The notes beneath the pieces were generated by a model that worked only from the letters and a program-made list of their open reading frames with translations, was not told the origin of the DNA and did no database searches. Positions 7,127-13,884 of a DNA stretch of 15,331 nucleotides are shown in pieces. How positions within the stretch are numbered: the stretch's first letter is position 1; the number at the start of each line of letters is the position of its first letter. Origin of the DNA: Halarsenatibacter sp964630835 (GTDB lineage: Bacteria > Bacillota > Halanaerobiia > Halanaerobiales > Halarsenatibacteraceae); assembly GCA_964630835.1 (NCBI GenBank), contig CAZVZM010000047.1, positions 1 through 15,331 on the forward strand, read 5' to 3'. The position numbers and the translations under genes are program-made.

Positions 7127-7681
7127 TTAGCTGTACTTCTCCTCTTTCAGGACACCAATAAAGGGCAGGTTGCGATACTTCTCCGAATAGTCCAGACCGT
7201 AACCCACTACAAATTTATTGGGAATTTCAAATCCATTAAAATCAACATTGAGATGCTTATAATCCCGCCTCTCTGGCTTGTCGAGCAGAGTTGCTACCTT
7301 AATGCTGGCGGGTTTTCTGGTCTCAAGCATATCTATCACGTTTTTCAGGGTCAGGCCTGTATCTATTATATCTTCAACTATCAGGACATCTTCACCGCCT
7401 ATATCATCCTCGAGATCCTTGATTATTCTGACAGTGCCCGAGCTCTCTGTTCCAGCATAGCTTGTTACATCCATAAAATCAAATGTGACCGGGAGATCAA
7501 TGCTCCGACAGAGATCAGCCATAAAAACCACCGCTCCTCGCAAAACGCAGACCATCCTGAGCTCGGTATCAGGGGAATACGAGGCGGTTATTTCCGATCC
7601 CATTTCACTGATCCTCTCCTGCAGAGATTCTTCATCAATGATAACTTCCTCAATATCTTCCCTCAAATCACCGCCAGACAT
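7127..7681 (-). CDS. hpt: Hypoxanthine phosphoribosyltransferase
   Basis: Purine salvage enzyme that converts hypoxanthine (and usually guanine) plus PRPP to IMP or GMP. It is 184 residues, typical for bacteria. Motifs are VLRGAVVFMADL (46-57), the flexible hood loop around SYAGTESSGTV (74-84), the PRPP-binding VLIVEDIIDTGLT (99-111) and the C-terminal base pocket FVVGYGLDYSEKYRNLPFIG. The ATG is preceded by GAGGAGG overlapping the end of tilS; only 12 bases separate the two genes, so they are almost certainly co-transcribed and translationally coupled. In B. subtilis the equivalent TilS and HprT proteins are encoded together and control ftsH; the same arrangement here makes that link plausible but unproven. 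Confidence 0.96.
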   Translation of the reverse strand: MSGGDLREDIEEVIIDEESLQERISEMGSEITASYSPDTELRMVCVLRGAVVFMADLCRSIDLPVTFDFMDVTSYAGTESSGTVRIIKDLEDDIGGEDVLIVEDIIDTGLTLKNVIDMLETRKPASIKVATLLDKPERRDYKHLNVDFNGFEIPNKFVVGYGLDYSEKYRNLPFIGVLKEEKYS

Positions 7682-7693
7682 ATTATTTCCTCC

Positions 7694-9121
7694 TCACTCT
7701 GATTTCTGATATTCTATCCGAAGAACTTCCCCGGTTTCATCATCGATCTTAAACCTGTCATCGCAGCGCATGCCGGCTATCCAGACAATTTTACCTTTCT
7801 CCTCAACCACCAGAGGGATTTTATCCCGGCGATGAGGGGCTACCTTTTCATCGATAAAAAAATCCTTGATTTTTTTGCTCCCCCGCATCCCCAGGGGGCG
7901 AAATCTATCGCCGGGCCTCCTGTTTCGCACAGTCAGCGGCCAGCTGATTTTTCCCGCATCGAGAAACGCTATATCATCCCGGGCGGCCCTTTCTCTCCAA
8001 TCTCCGGGAAGTCCGGAAATCTCAAAAATAAGCCTTCGCCCTCCCGGTAGATTAACCTCATCCGGCTTCTTCACACACAGGGAAAAATCCTCAGATTCTC
8101 CCCTGTCCGACCGCCAGGCTTCATCCCGAAAAGAAAGACTGCCGTAGAGCTCTTTTACCTTTATACCCCGGGGAAGGTGATATTCCCTGCCCCCGGGCTC
8201 TTTCTGGCATTCCTGCAGAATATCTTCCAGCAAAGAAAAATGTCTGCGGTAAAATCCGCTCGTGGAACCGAGAAGCTTCCTGATGAGAATACGCCAGAGC
8301 CGCTTCCGCAGCACGGGATGCAGGGAGGTAAGAGGATCAATGGGAACATCAATTCTGTGATCTCCCATATTTTCGGCATATCTGGAAAATATTCTTTCTA
8401 CCTGGCTGTTGAGAAATTCATTTTCGCTCTGGATAAGCTCCGCAGTAGAGTTGATTGCGGAAATGAGTTCGGAATTAAAATTATTCTCCAGATAGGGTAT
8501 GAGCTCCTGCCTTATCTTGTTGCGATCATATTTAGTTGAAAGATTGCTCTTATCCCTGCGCGGCTCAAGCGAGCGCTGGTCGCAGTATACTTCCAGCTGC
8601 TCCCTGGTGAACTCAAGAAGGGGGCGAATAATAACCTGATCCCGGAATAAAGTTTTGGGCGTAATTCCGGAAAGGCCTCTCATCCCGGCCCCCCTGATCA
8701 AATTAAAAAGAACAGTTTCAGCTCTATCATTGGCCTGATGGCCAACTGCCACCGAATCCATATTTTTCTTTCGCGCATACTGACAGAAAAAGTCGAGTCT
8801 GACTTCGCGGGCAACCTCCTCTATACTGCCGCCTCGTTCCTCAACAATCTTTTTTATATCGACCCTCTCCTGCCAGCAGAGTATATCTCTATTCTGGCAG
8901 AACCCTTTTACAAAATCGGCCTCCTCAGCCGCTTTTTCCCTCAGACCGTGATCCAGATGAAAGACACCGATCTCAAGCTCAAGGTCCCCCTTCAGGCGAT
9001 CGAAAAGATCGAGCATAGCGAGAGAATCCGGGCCTCCAGAGACGGCCAGAAGAATTCTGTCTCCTCTATCAAGAAGGCTTTCCCGCCGGCAGTATTCTTT
9101 CAAACTATCTAAAAAGTCCAA
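7694..9121 (-). CDS. tilS: tRNA(Ile)-lysidine synthetase
   Basis: Modifies C34 of the tRNA-Ile CAU anticodon to lysidine using ATP and lysine, so that the tRNA reads AUA and is charged with isoleucine; it is essential in most bacteria. It is 475 residues. The N-terminal PP-loop ATPase has LLAVSGGPDSLAML, with SGGPDS at 28-33, and GHQANDRAETVLFNLIRGAG follows further on. A central helical domain leads to the TilS C-terminal domain with NRRPGDRFRPLGMRGSKK and KDFFIDEKVAPHRRDKIPLV. The start is TTG with GGGAGGAAG seven bases upstream; no ATG fits better. It is followed by hpt after 12 bases. Confidence 0.96.
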   Translation of the reverse strand: MDFLDSLKEYCRRESLLDRGDRILLAVSGGPDSLAMLDLFDRLKGDLELEIGVFHLDHGLREKAAEEADFVKGFCQNRDILCWQERVDIKKIVEERGGSIEEVAREVRLDFFCQYARKKNMDSVAVGHQANDRAETVLFNLIRGAGMRGLSGITPKTLFRDQVIIRPLLEFTREQLEVYCDQRSLEPRRDKSNLSTKYDRNKIRQELIPYLENNFNSELISAINSTAELIQSENEFLNSQVERIFSRYAENMGDHRIDVPIDPLTSLHPVLRKRLWRILIRKLLGSTSGFYRRHFSLLEDILQECQKEPGGREYHLPRGIKVKELYGSLSFRDEAWRSDRGESEDFSLCVKKPDEVNLPGGRRLIFEISGLPGDWRERAARDDIAFLDAGKISWPLTVRNRRPGDRFRPLGMRGSKKIKDFFIDEKVAPHRRDKIPLVVEEKGKIVWIAGMRCDDRFKIDDETGEVLRIEYQKSE

Positions 9122-9159
9122 AAGGGCTTCCTCCCGAAATTTATTCTCAACTTTAAATT

Positions 9160-9297
9160 CTACACAGCCGGAGATTCTCCTGCATTCTCATCTTCAATAT
9201 AGTTCCAAATGTTTTTCTTAATATCTCCCTTAATATCTCCGGATGATCCAGTGTTTTTATTCTCACCTGCTGCAAAGAACCCTGTCGAGCAGACCAA
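9160..9297 (-). CDS. Possible 45-residue small protein, or out-of-frame tail of the Ppx/GppA gene
   Basis: An open frame runs through the gap between the phosphatase gene and tilS and overlaps the phosphatase end by 35 nt in another frame. The possible start is TTG with AGAGGT seven bases upstream. The peptide would be 45 residues; its second half (GDIKGDIKKNIWNYIEDENA) has an amino-acid make-up like neighbouring genes and contains an exact 12-bp duplication giving GDIK twice. I recognise no family. Alternatives: a frameshifted extension of the phosphatase, or chance. The gap of about 140 bp is otherwise featureless. Confidence 0.22.
   Translation of the reverse strand: MVCSTGFFAAGENKNTGSSGDIKGDIKKNIWNYIEDENAGESPAV
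9217..9240. repeat. Exact 12-bp tandem duplication
   Basis: CTTAATATCTCC occurs twice, back to back (9217-9228 and 9229-9240), in the gap between the phosphatase gene and tilS. Confidence 0.9.
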
Positions 9298-10243
9298 AGA
9301 GTAAACCTCTATCGCTCACCACCAGGCTGTCCAGCTCGAGGCTTTCCATCAACGCCAGCAAAATGACTGAACCTGCCACGATAATATCAGCTCGTTTTTC
9401 CGGCAGCCCGGGGATTTTTTTGCGATCTTTTAACTTCATTCCGGCAAGCCGATAAATCATTTTTTCTACATGCCGGAAGTTCAGCACATAATTTTCTACA
9501 ATCTCCGGCCTGTAATCTCTCATCTTCTCTGCTGCTGCCGCCAGAGTTGTGATTGTGCCGCCGGCTCCATAAACATGCGAAACATCAGCGGATAGTATGC
9601 CTGGATCTATTTCTAAAGAAGTTTCAAGAAAAGATTCCAGCTCCTCTCTAACCTCAATCTTAATCCTCTCAATTTCGGAAGGAGTAATTGTCGAAGCAGC
9701 ATCCTCGATAAATTTTTCGGTAAACCTCACCGCCCCGGCATCCAGACTAATAAATTTCCTGCCGGTCCGATCAAGATCCCATATCATCTCCGTGCTGCCT
9801 CCGCCAATGTCAATAACAAGCTCTACATCTTCCCGCGAAGGATGACTTTTCACTCCGGCAAGAACCAGCTCGGCTTCCTCCCTGCCGCTGAGGATTTGAA
9901 CGGGGAGATCAAACTTCTCCTCAATTTTATCGGCAAAGGCTCTGCCGCCTTCACGGGCATCGCGCAGGGCGCTTGTCCCGGCCGCTCCCGCCTTTTCCAC
10001 GCCGTATTTCCTCATGGAAGCCCTAAAATTGCGCAGAGCTTTCATGGTCCTTTTTTGGGCAGCGCTGTCTATTTCTCCCTGCAAATTGACCCCCGCAGCA
10101 ATCCTGGTTATCTCTCTATCCCTGTGCAGAGAAACTATCTGTTTCTCTCTTTTTCTGCCAATTAAAAGCCTGCATGAATTGCTCCCTAAATCAACTGCAG
10201 CCCCTATCCTTTCTGCCCCGTCTTTCTCTTCCTCCCCCTTCAA
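9263..10243 (-). CDS. Ppx/GppA family exopolyphosphatase / pppGpp phosphohydrolase
   Basis: A member of the actin-like ATPase superfamily that hydrolyses polyphosphate and/or pppGpp. With the chosen start it is 326 residues, the length of the short two-domain form. Motifs are phosphate loop 1 VDLGSNSCRLLIG (17-29), GTSALRDA (89-96), the catalytic SGREEAEL (119-126), phosphate loop 2 VIDIGGGSTE (143-152), then YGAGGT, KRADIIVAG and SDRGLLFGLL near the end. The frame is open upstream to a TTG at 10264, but AGGAGGTAAG (10249-10258) lies inside that extension at perfect distance from the TTG at 10243, in the same arrangement as ftsH, so I choose 10243. Sequence alone cannot separate Ppx from GppA activity. 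Genomic partners DUF501 and DivIC match the Actinobacterial neighbourhood. Confidence 0.93.
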   Translation of the reverse strand: MKGEEEKDGAERIGAAVDLGSNSCRLLIGRKREKQIVSLHRDREITRIAAGVNLQGEIDSAAQKRTMKALRNFRASMRKYGVEKAGAAGTSALRDAREGGRAFADKIEEKFDLPVQILSGREEAELVLAGVKSHPSREDVELVIDIGGGSTEMIWDLDRTGRKFISLDAGAVRFTEKFIEDAASTITPSEIERIKIEVREELESFLETSLEIDPGILSADVSHVYGAGGTITTLAAAAEKMRDYRPEIVENYVLNFRHVEKMIYRLAGMKLKDRKKIPGLPEKRADIIVAGSVILLALMESLELDSLVVSDRGLLFGLLDRVLCSR

Positions 10244-10321
10244 AAAACTTACCTCCTCATTCAAATCATTTCCCCGGCAGTCTAAAGATCTTCATCTGCA
10301 GCCGTTACATTTATATTCTAC

Positions 10322-10347
10322 AGCTTATATTATGAGCTTATATTATG
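10322..10347. repeat. Exact 13-bp tandem duplication
   Basis: AGCTTATATTATG occurs twice, back to back (10322-10334, 10335-10347), between the DUF501 and phosphatase genes. On the minus strand it gives two CATAATATAAGCT units that resemble -10 boxes, but I see no -35 box. Confidence 0.9.
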
Positions 10348-10409
10348 AAGCATTTCTTCAGAACCATCTGGCGGCTCATCCGGATGCTCTACCCTGCTTA
10401 CAAAAACAC

Positions 10410-10487
10410 TTAAGCAAGCATATAAAGAATCACAGCAGAAGGCAGCCCTCCCACCAGTGCAGCAGAAATCACTTTCCTTTTACTCAC
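10410..10487 (-). CDS. Possible 25-residue small membrane peptide
   Basis: A frame starting with GTG overlaps the last codons of the DUF501 gene by 8 nt. It would encode a 25-residue peptide: a basic start (MSKRK) followed by an uninterrupted hydrophobic segment (VISAALVGGLPSAVILYMLA), the layout of a one-helix membrane peptide. The ribosome site is poor: AGGAA lies about 14 bases upstream, so translation would need coupling to DUF501. A second GTG five codons in has AAAGG too close. It could well be chance. Confidence 0.2.
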   Translation of the reverse strand: MSKRKVISAALVGGLPSAVILYMLA

Positions 10488-11112
10488 TCAGATGGTAGCA
10501 GTTCCTGCACATCCCCGGTGGTTCAATATTTTTCGCCGCTTCTCTCCCGGCCGGATTTCTGCCCAGAATAAGATAATCTGCCAGATGAGCATGAAGGCAT
10601 TTAAGGCCTCCGGCAGTCCTTATACCGCCAACTCCCGAGTTTTTTAGCACCTCAACAATATCAGGAGATATCTCCCCGGCTCTCTCCCACTGCTCATCAT
10701 CTATAATCCTTCTACGACAGCGGGCATAAATCCTATGAGCTCTTTTCATCGCCCGGGAAAAGTCCTGGCTGCTGCTCTCCCTCTTCGTTAGACTGGCCAG
10801 AAGCCCACTATCTTCCAGTCGAAAGACTTCTTCCTTCAGAAGAGGACAGCTCATCCACAGAAAAGTGGGAAAAACCTCACCTAAATGAAATGGATTGACA
10901 AGCAGCACCATCGGAAAGCCGGAGTTACATCTTTTTATCACTGCCATAACATTGTCGCATCTATCTTCAAGCTGAGCTGCCACCACATCCTTCTCCCGGA
11001 CCGATAGCGAATGAGTTCTGGCGTAGCTTTCTATGCGTTCCGGAAGCTCCTCTTCAGAAGTGGAGGCAAAACGGGGCTTTAGGTCTCCGGATATATCAGG
11101 ATTATACAGCAA
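10480..11112 (-). CDS. DUF501 family protein
   Basis: A conserved protein of unknown biochemical function. With the chosen start it is 210 residues. The domain covers about 41-195: REKDVVAAQL, then VIKRCNSGFPMVLLVNP, the signature FPTFLWMSCPLL (81-92), FRLEDSGLL, and the C-terminal GLKCLHAHLADYLILGRNPAG (169-189). CRNC, followed by YH, lies at the very end, so a metal site is possible. The frame is open to an ATG at 11223, but that extension (hydrophobic MVVACTFFFLASSSG) has a poor ribosome site. TTG at 11112 has AGGGGGAGGA eight bases upstream, the pattern seen at other TTG starts here. DUF501 sits next to ppx and a divIC-like gene in Actinobacteria as well, suggesting a shared role, not yet defined. 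Confidence 0.87.
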   Translation of the reverse strand: MLYNPDISGDLKPRFASTSEEELPERIESYARTHSLSVREKDVVAAQLEDRCDNVMAVIKRCNSGFPMVLLVNPFHLGEVFPTFLWMSCPLLKEEVFRLEDSGLLASLTKRESSSQDFSRAMKRAHRIYARCRRRIIDDEQWERAGEISPDIVEVLKNSGVGGIRTAGGLKCLHAHLADYLILGRNPAGREAAKNIEPPGMCRNCYHLSE

Positions 11113-11529
11113 AAAATTAATCCTCCCCCTATTTCCTGCATTGCGTTCTCCTGAACTGATTTCAAGAAAAAAAACATCCCCCGACGAGGATGCCAAAAAG
11201 AAAAAAGTACATGCAACAACCATTAAATAGTCCCCTGCAAATACAGCATAAGCAAATGCAGCGCAAAAAGATAAACTTAAAGATGAAGCATCGTTGATAT
11301 ATTTTTAGATATTTTGTTTTGTGTTAAATGGCTGGTCGATTAAATGGAAAATGGAGGGAACCCTGCTTTTTGAAATATAATCCCCCGGGATAATCTGCTA
11401 ATAAATCTGCTTCTACTGTAAGGTAATTCCTCGCCCACACTCGCACACATTTCGGCCGGGCGAGGTTTAACAGCCCGGATATTTCAAAATAATTTCCTCT
11501 GAAATTGACCGGGGACGGCTGTTTTAAGC
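11113..11529. other. Long intergenic region between the S1 and DUF501 genes, structured
   Basis: About 417 bp without a convincing gene (307 bp if the longer DUF501 start is real). The half nearest the S1 gene, 11368-11523, is highly structured (see separate entry). The part near DUF501 (11225-11340) is AT-rich, with no promoter I would defend, although the five genes from DUF501 to hpt presumably need one. I find no tRNA and no riboswitch class I recognise. Confidence 0.6.
11368..11523. ncRNA. Structured RNA candidate of unknown class with alternative pairings
   Basis: Plus-strand coordinates. TTTTGAAATAT (11368-11378) pairs perfectly with ATATTTCAAAA (11479-11489), continued after a 6-nt bulge by CCGGG (11385-11389) with CCCGG (11474-11478). 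Enclosed is CCTCGCCC (11429-11436) with GGGCGAGG (11458-11465), 8 bp, 21-nt loop. The same 3' strand (11469-11489) can instead pair downstream: AACAGCC with GGCTGTT (11517-11523), CCCGG with CCGGG (11509-11513), ATTTCA with TGAAAT (11500-11505). The strand is undecided: inverted repeats look alike from both sides, TTTT follows on plus, and neighbouring genes are all minus. Confidence 0.4.
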
Positions 11530-11886
11530 TTAACGCTCGGAGTTGGCCTGGCGGTCTTTTAAATCCTTCTGCCTGTCGCTGCTCTGCTTGAGAAAATCCT
11601 CCATTTTCTCCTCAAAGGATTTTTTGGGAGCATGGTCCCTGCGATCAGAAGGGTCCTCAAGCCTTTTGATTGAAAGGCCAATCTTACCGTCATCGTCGAT
11701 GTTAATTACCTTGACCTTAACCTCTTCGCCTTCTTTGACGTAATTTGTTATGTCCTTAACGTATGAATTAGCAATCTCAGAGATGTGTATTAGACCAGTC
11801 TCTCCTCCGGGCAGATCCACAAAAGCTCCAAAATCAGTAATACCTGTAACCTCGCCTTGCACAGTGGCTCCTTCTTCAATGGACAT
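11530..11886 (-). CDS. yabR: S1 RNA-binding domain protein (YabR / general stress protein 13 type)
   Basis: A small RNA-binding protein thought to associate with ribosomes or mRNA. It is 118 residues. One S1 fold fills residues 5-75: GATVQGEVTGITDFGAFVDL, GLIHISEIA, YVKEGEEVKVKVINID and KIGLSIKRL are textbook S1 strands. A charged, disordered-looking tail follows (about 76-118), rich in Lys, Asp and Glu. The ATG is preceded by GAGGAGGAG, 12 bases upstream. It sits directly after divIC, as in B. subtilis and relatives, but has its own perfect promoter, so its expression is probably strong and independent. The next gene on the strand is over 300 bases away across a structured region. Confidence 0.93.
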   Translation of the reverse strand: MSIEEGATVQGEVTGITDFGAFVDLPGGETGLIHISEIANSYVKDITNYVKEGEEVKVKVINIDDDGKIGLSIKRLEDPSDRRDHAPKKSFEEKMEDFLKQSSDRQKDLKDRQANSER

Positions 11887-11925
11887 GCTTAATAAACTCC
11901 TCCTCGAAATTTTAATATTGATTTA

Positions 11926-11954
11926 ATTATACCCCAGTTGAGCTCACCTGTCAA
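11926..11954 (-). promoter_or_regulatory. Promoter of the S1 gene, full consensus
   Basis: On the minus strand, TTGACA (11949-11954) and TATAAT (11926-11931) are separated by 17 bp: all twelve positions match the housekeeping consensus. The start codon is about 40 bp downstream. It is the strongest promoter in the window. Confidence 0.92.
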
Positions 11955-12108
11955 ACTTTTAAACCAGCCAGGACATTTCCCCACTTTAATAGAGCTCATT
12001 CATAAGAAGACATAAAAAGAGTCGAGTGGATGCGGATTTACAGCATAAATTGCTTCTCTTCGAAGCAGCAATTTTGAAAAAGCAGCTAAAATCAAAAAAG
12101 CAATCTCG

Positions 12109-12432
12109 CTAGTCCTCCTCTTCCTCATCCTCATCCTCTTCATAGGGAATGATCAATTCCTCATCGGGGCGAACAAGTCCCAGTTTGCGCCGGGCAATCC
12201 TCTCGATATAATCCGGGTCATCGAGCCTTTCTGACTCCAGTTCGAGTTCCTCCTGTCGCCTTTCAGCCTCCTCGATGCGAGCCTCCATCCTCTCAATTTC
12301 CGATTCAAGTCTCCTGATGTGGAGGAAATTGCTGCCGAGATGATATATGAGAAATATGGCCATGAGTAAGATCACCAGAGGTAAAATTCTCTTTAACAAT
12401 TTGCTTTTGCCCCAGGAATTCATCGCGGCCAT
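12109..12432 (-). CDS. divIC: Septum formation initiator, DivIC/FtsB family
   Basis: A bitopic division protein that forms a coiled-coil complex with FtsL and DivIB at the septum. It is 107 residues. One membrane helix (about 15-33) follows a basic N-terminus; a heptad-like coiled coil (about 36-70) is followed by the family signature DPDYIERIARRKLGLVRPDE (72-91). The last 11 residues are nearly all Glu/Asp, unusual for the family and consistent with a halophile. Start choice is uncertain: codon 1 ATG has GGGGG touching it, whereas the ATG at codon 4 (12423) has GGGGGA eight bases upstream and may be the real start. A candidate promoter is TTGAAA (12561-12566) with TATGCG (12538-12543) after 17 bp, preceded by TGG. 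Confidence 0.92.
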   Translation of the reverse strand: MAAMNSWGKSKLLKRILPLVILLMAIFLIYHLGSNFLHIRRLESEIERMEARIEEAERRQEELELESERLDDPDYIERIARRKLGLVRPDEELIIPYEEDEDEEEED

Positions 12433-12453
12433 CCCCCATCCGGGTTAAAACCA

Positions 12454-12479
12454 GCAGATTTTCTTTGCAGATTTTCTTT
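12454..12479. repeat. Exact 13-bp tandem duplication
   Basis: GCAGATTTTCTTT occurs twice, back to back (12454-12466, 12467-12479), just upstream of divIC. Confidence 0.9.
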
Positions 12480-12586
12480 AAAAGATATTTCATATCTGGC
12501 CTGATATTCAGCGAATTCCCTCTTTTATTATTCAATACGCATACCATTTTACCTGCCGGCTTTCAAAAAAATTCCCGTAAAAGTCA

Positions 12587-12620
12587 GATAAAAGCGGGGC
12601 AAAGCGATAACTGCCCCGCT
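12587..12620 (-). terminator. Rho-independent terminator downstream of ugpC
   Basis: A 9-bp stem, AGCGGGGCA (12612-12620 read on minus) with TGCCCCGCT (12593-12601), has a 10-nt loop. On the minus strand TTTATC follows, with TTTT a little further on. It lies about 130 bp beyond the ugpC stop and upstream of divIC. Confidence 0.8.
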
Positions 12621-12711
12621 CCCCTCTGCTTATCTTTATGGTTTTTTCATATAAGCTGTTGATTTTTAAAAGCCCTTTCATTTTACCTGTCTCTGGAAGA
12701 TATAAAGCTAA

Positions 12712-12732
12712 CGCTCACAATAAAATTTTTCC
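12712..12732 (-). repeat. Dispersed repeat, fragment C
   Basis: This 21-bp segment read on minus differs at one base from the first 21 bases of copy B. A few further bases (TTAGCTT) may be a deleted continuation. It begins 19 bp after the ugpC stop, in the same orientation as copy B upstream of ugpC. Confidence 0.6.
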
Positions 12733-12750
12733 TCTGCTTCAGTTTAGTTT

Positions 12751-13884
12751 TCAGCTGTAGAAAACAGACTCCTCAGTGTCGGGATCAAAAATGTGCATGT
12801 TTTCCTGAGTGACGGCAATATCAATTTTATCTCCAACCTCCGCTTCGCTGTCTGCCTCCACCTGGGCGATAAGTTCATGTTCGCCAGCACTAATATAAAG
12901 ATATATCTCCGAACCCATGGGTTCAACTACATCGACTTCAGCTTCAAATGTATTTTCCTCACTGACATCCACATCCTGGGTTATAGAAGCATCATTTAAA
13001 TCCTCAGGCCTGATACCAAAGACCACTTCCTGGTCCAAATACTGATTTAAGTCGGGATTATTATCAACCAGCTCATCAGCCAGCTTTACTTTAAAGGCAT
13101 CATCTCCTCCCTTTACAAATACATCACCATTTTCGCTCACCAGGCTAACATCGGCGAAATTCATCGCCGGACTTCCTATAAATCCACCCACAAACATATT
13201 TACTGGCTTGTTATATAGAGTCATGGGGGAGTCAACCTGCTGGACAAGTCCGTCTTTTAGAACAACAATCCTGTCTCCCATTGTCATTGCCTCGGTCTGA
13301 TCGTGAGTTACATAGATTACCGTGGTCTGCAGACGGTCATGCAATTTGGAGAGCTCCGCTCTCATCTGCACCCTGAGCTTGGCGTCCAGATTGGAGAGGG
13401 GCTCATCCATCAAAAACACCTTGGGCTCCCTCACTATCGCCCGGCCCAGAGCAACTCGCTGTCTCTGACCGCCGGAAAGCTGTTTGGGCTTGCGGTCCAG
13501 CAGATTGGGTATGCCCAGTATTTCTGCCGCTTCATTGACCCGCCTTTCAATTTCGTCTTTGGGAAATTTCCTCAATTTGAGCCCGAAAGCCATATTATCA
13601 TAGACATTCATGTGAGGATAGAGGGCATAATTTTGAAATACCATCGCTATATCTCTATCCTTCGGGGGCACATCATTTACAATGTCCTCGCCAATTTTTA
13701 TGGTTCCCTCAGTTGCTTCCTCCAACCCGGCAATCATCCGCAGAGTGGTGGACTTGCCACAGCCAGATGGGCCTACCAGAACGAGAAACTCCTTGTCTTT
13801 GATTTCAAGATCTGCATCTTCTACCGCAACGACCTCTCCATTATCAAACGTCTTTGTAACATTCTCAAGAGTTACACCAGCCAT
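12751..13884 (-). CDS. ugpC: Carbohydrate ABC transporter ATP-binding protein (UgpC/MsmX/MalK type)
   Basis: The cytoplasmic ATPase that powers sugar (or glycerol-3-phosphate) import. It is 377 residues. Walker A is GPSGCGKST (38-46), the Q-loop is Gln84 in FQNYALYPHM, the signature is LSGGQRQRVALGRA (136-149), Walker B is VFLMDEPLSNLD (156-167), and the H-loop is His194 in VTHDQTEAMT. GFIGSPAMNF marks the switch to the C-terminal TOBE/OB regulatory domain typical of MalK-like proteins. The ATG has AGGAGGT 11 bases upstream. No permease or binding protein is in the window and a terminator follows, so it is a stand-alone ATPase, probably shared by several transporters as MsmX is in B. subtilis. 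The true sugar cannot be read from the sequence. Confidence 0.94.
   Translation of the reverse strand: MAGVTLENVTKTFDNGEVVAVEDADLEIKDKEFLVLVGPSGCGKSTTLRMIAGLEEATEGTIKIGEDIVNDVPPKDRDIAMVFQNYALYPHMNVYDNMAFGLKLRKFPKDEIERRVNEAAEILGIPNLLDRKPKQLSGGQRQRVALGRAIVREPKVFLMDEPLSNLDAKLRVQMRAELSKLHDRLQTTVIYVTHDQTEAMTMGDRIVVLKDGLVQQVDSPMTLYNKPVNMFVGGFIGSPAMNFADVSLVSENGDVFVKGGDDAFKVKLADELVDNNPDLNQYLDQEVVFGIRPEDLNDASITQDVDVSEENTFEAEVDVVEPMGSEIYLYISAGEHELIAQVEADSEAEVGDKIDIAVTQENMHIFDPDTEESVFYS

Larger units (their letters stand above)
12433..12750. other. Intergenic region between ugpC and divIC
   Basis: This 318-bp gap holds the ugpC terminator (12587-12620), a short fragment of the dispersed repeat (12712-12732), an exact 13-bp duplication (12454-12479) and a weak divIC promoter candidate. 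A minus-strand frame covering 12430-12530 looks somewhat coding-like but has no ribosome site and runs into divIC in the wrong frame. Confidence 0.6.

Noticed and set aside
11400..11525. Possible tRNA, 6S RNA or signal-recognition RNA in the S1-DUF501 gap
   Set aside because: No T-loop or anticodon arm pattern, and no sequence blocks of 6S or SRP RNA that I recognise; kept only as an unassigned structured segment.
12000..12080. Hairpin AAATTGCT/AGCAATTT downstream of divIC as a terminator
   Set aside because: AT-rich stem with a 12-nt loop and no U tract on the minus strand; too weak to call.
12305..12547. An 80-codon minus-strand frame starting upstream of divIC
   Set aside because: It overlaps divIC in another frame, lacks a ribosome site, and its later half is clearly the shadow of divIC; the early part contains a 13-bp duplication only.
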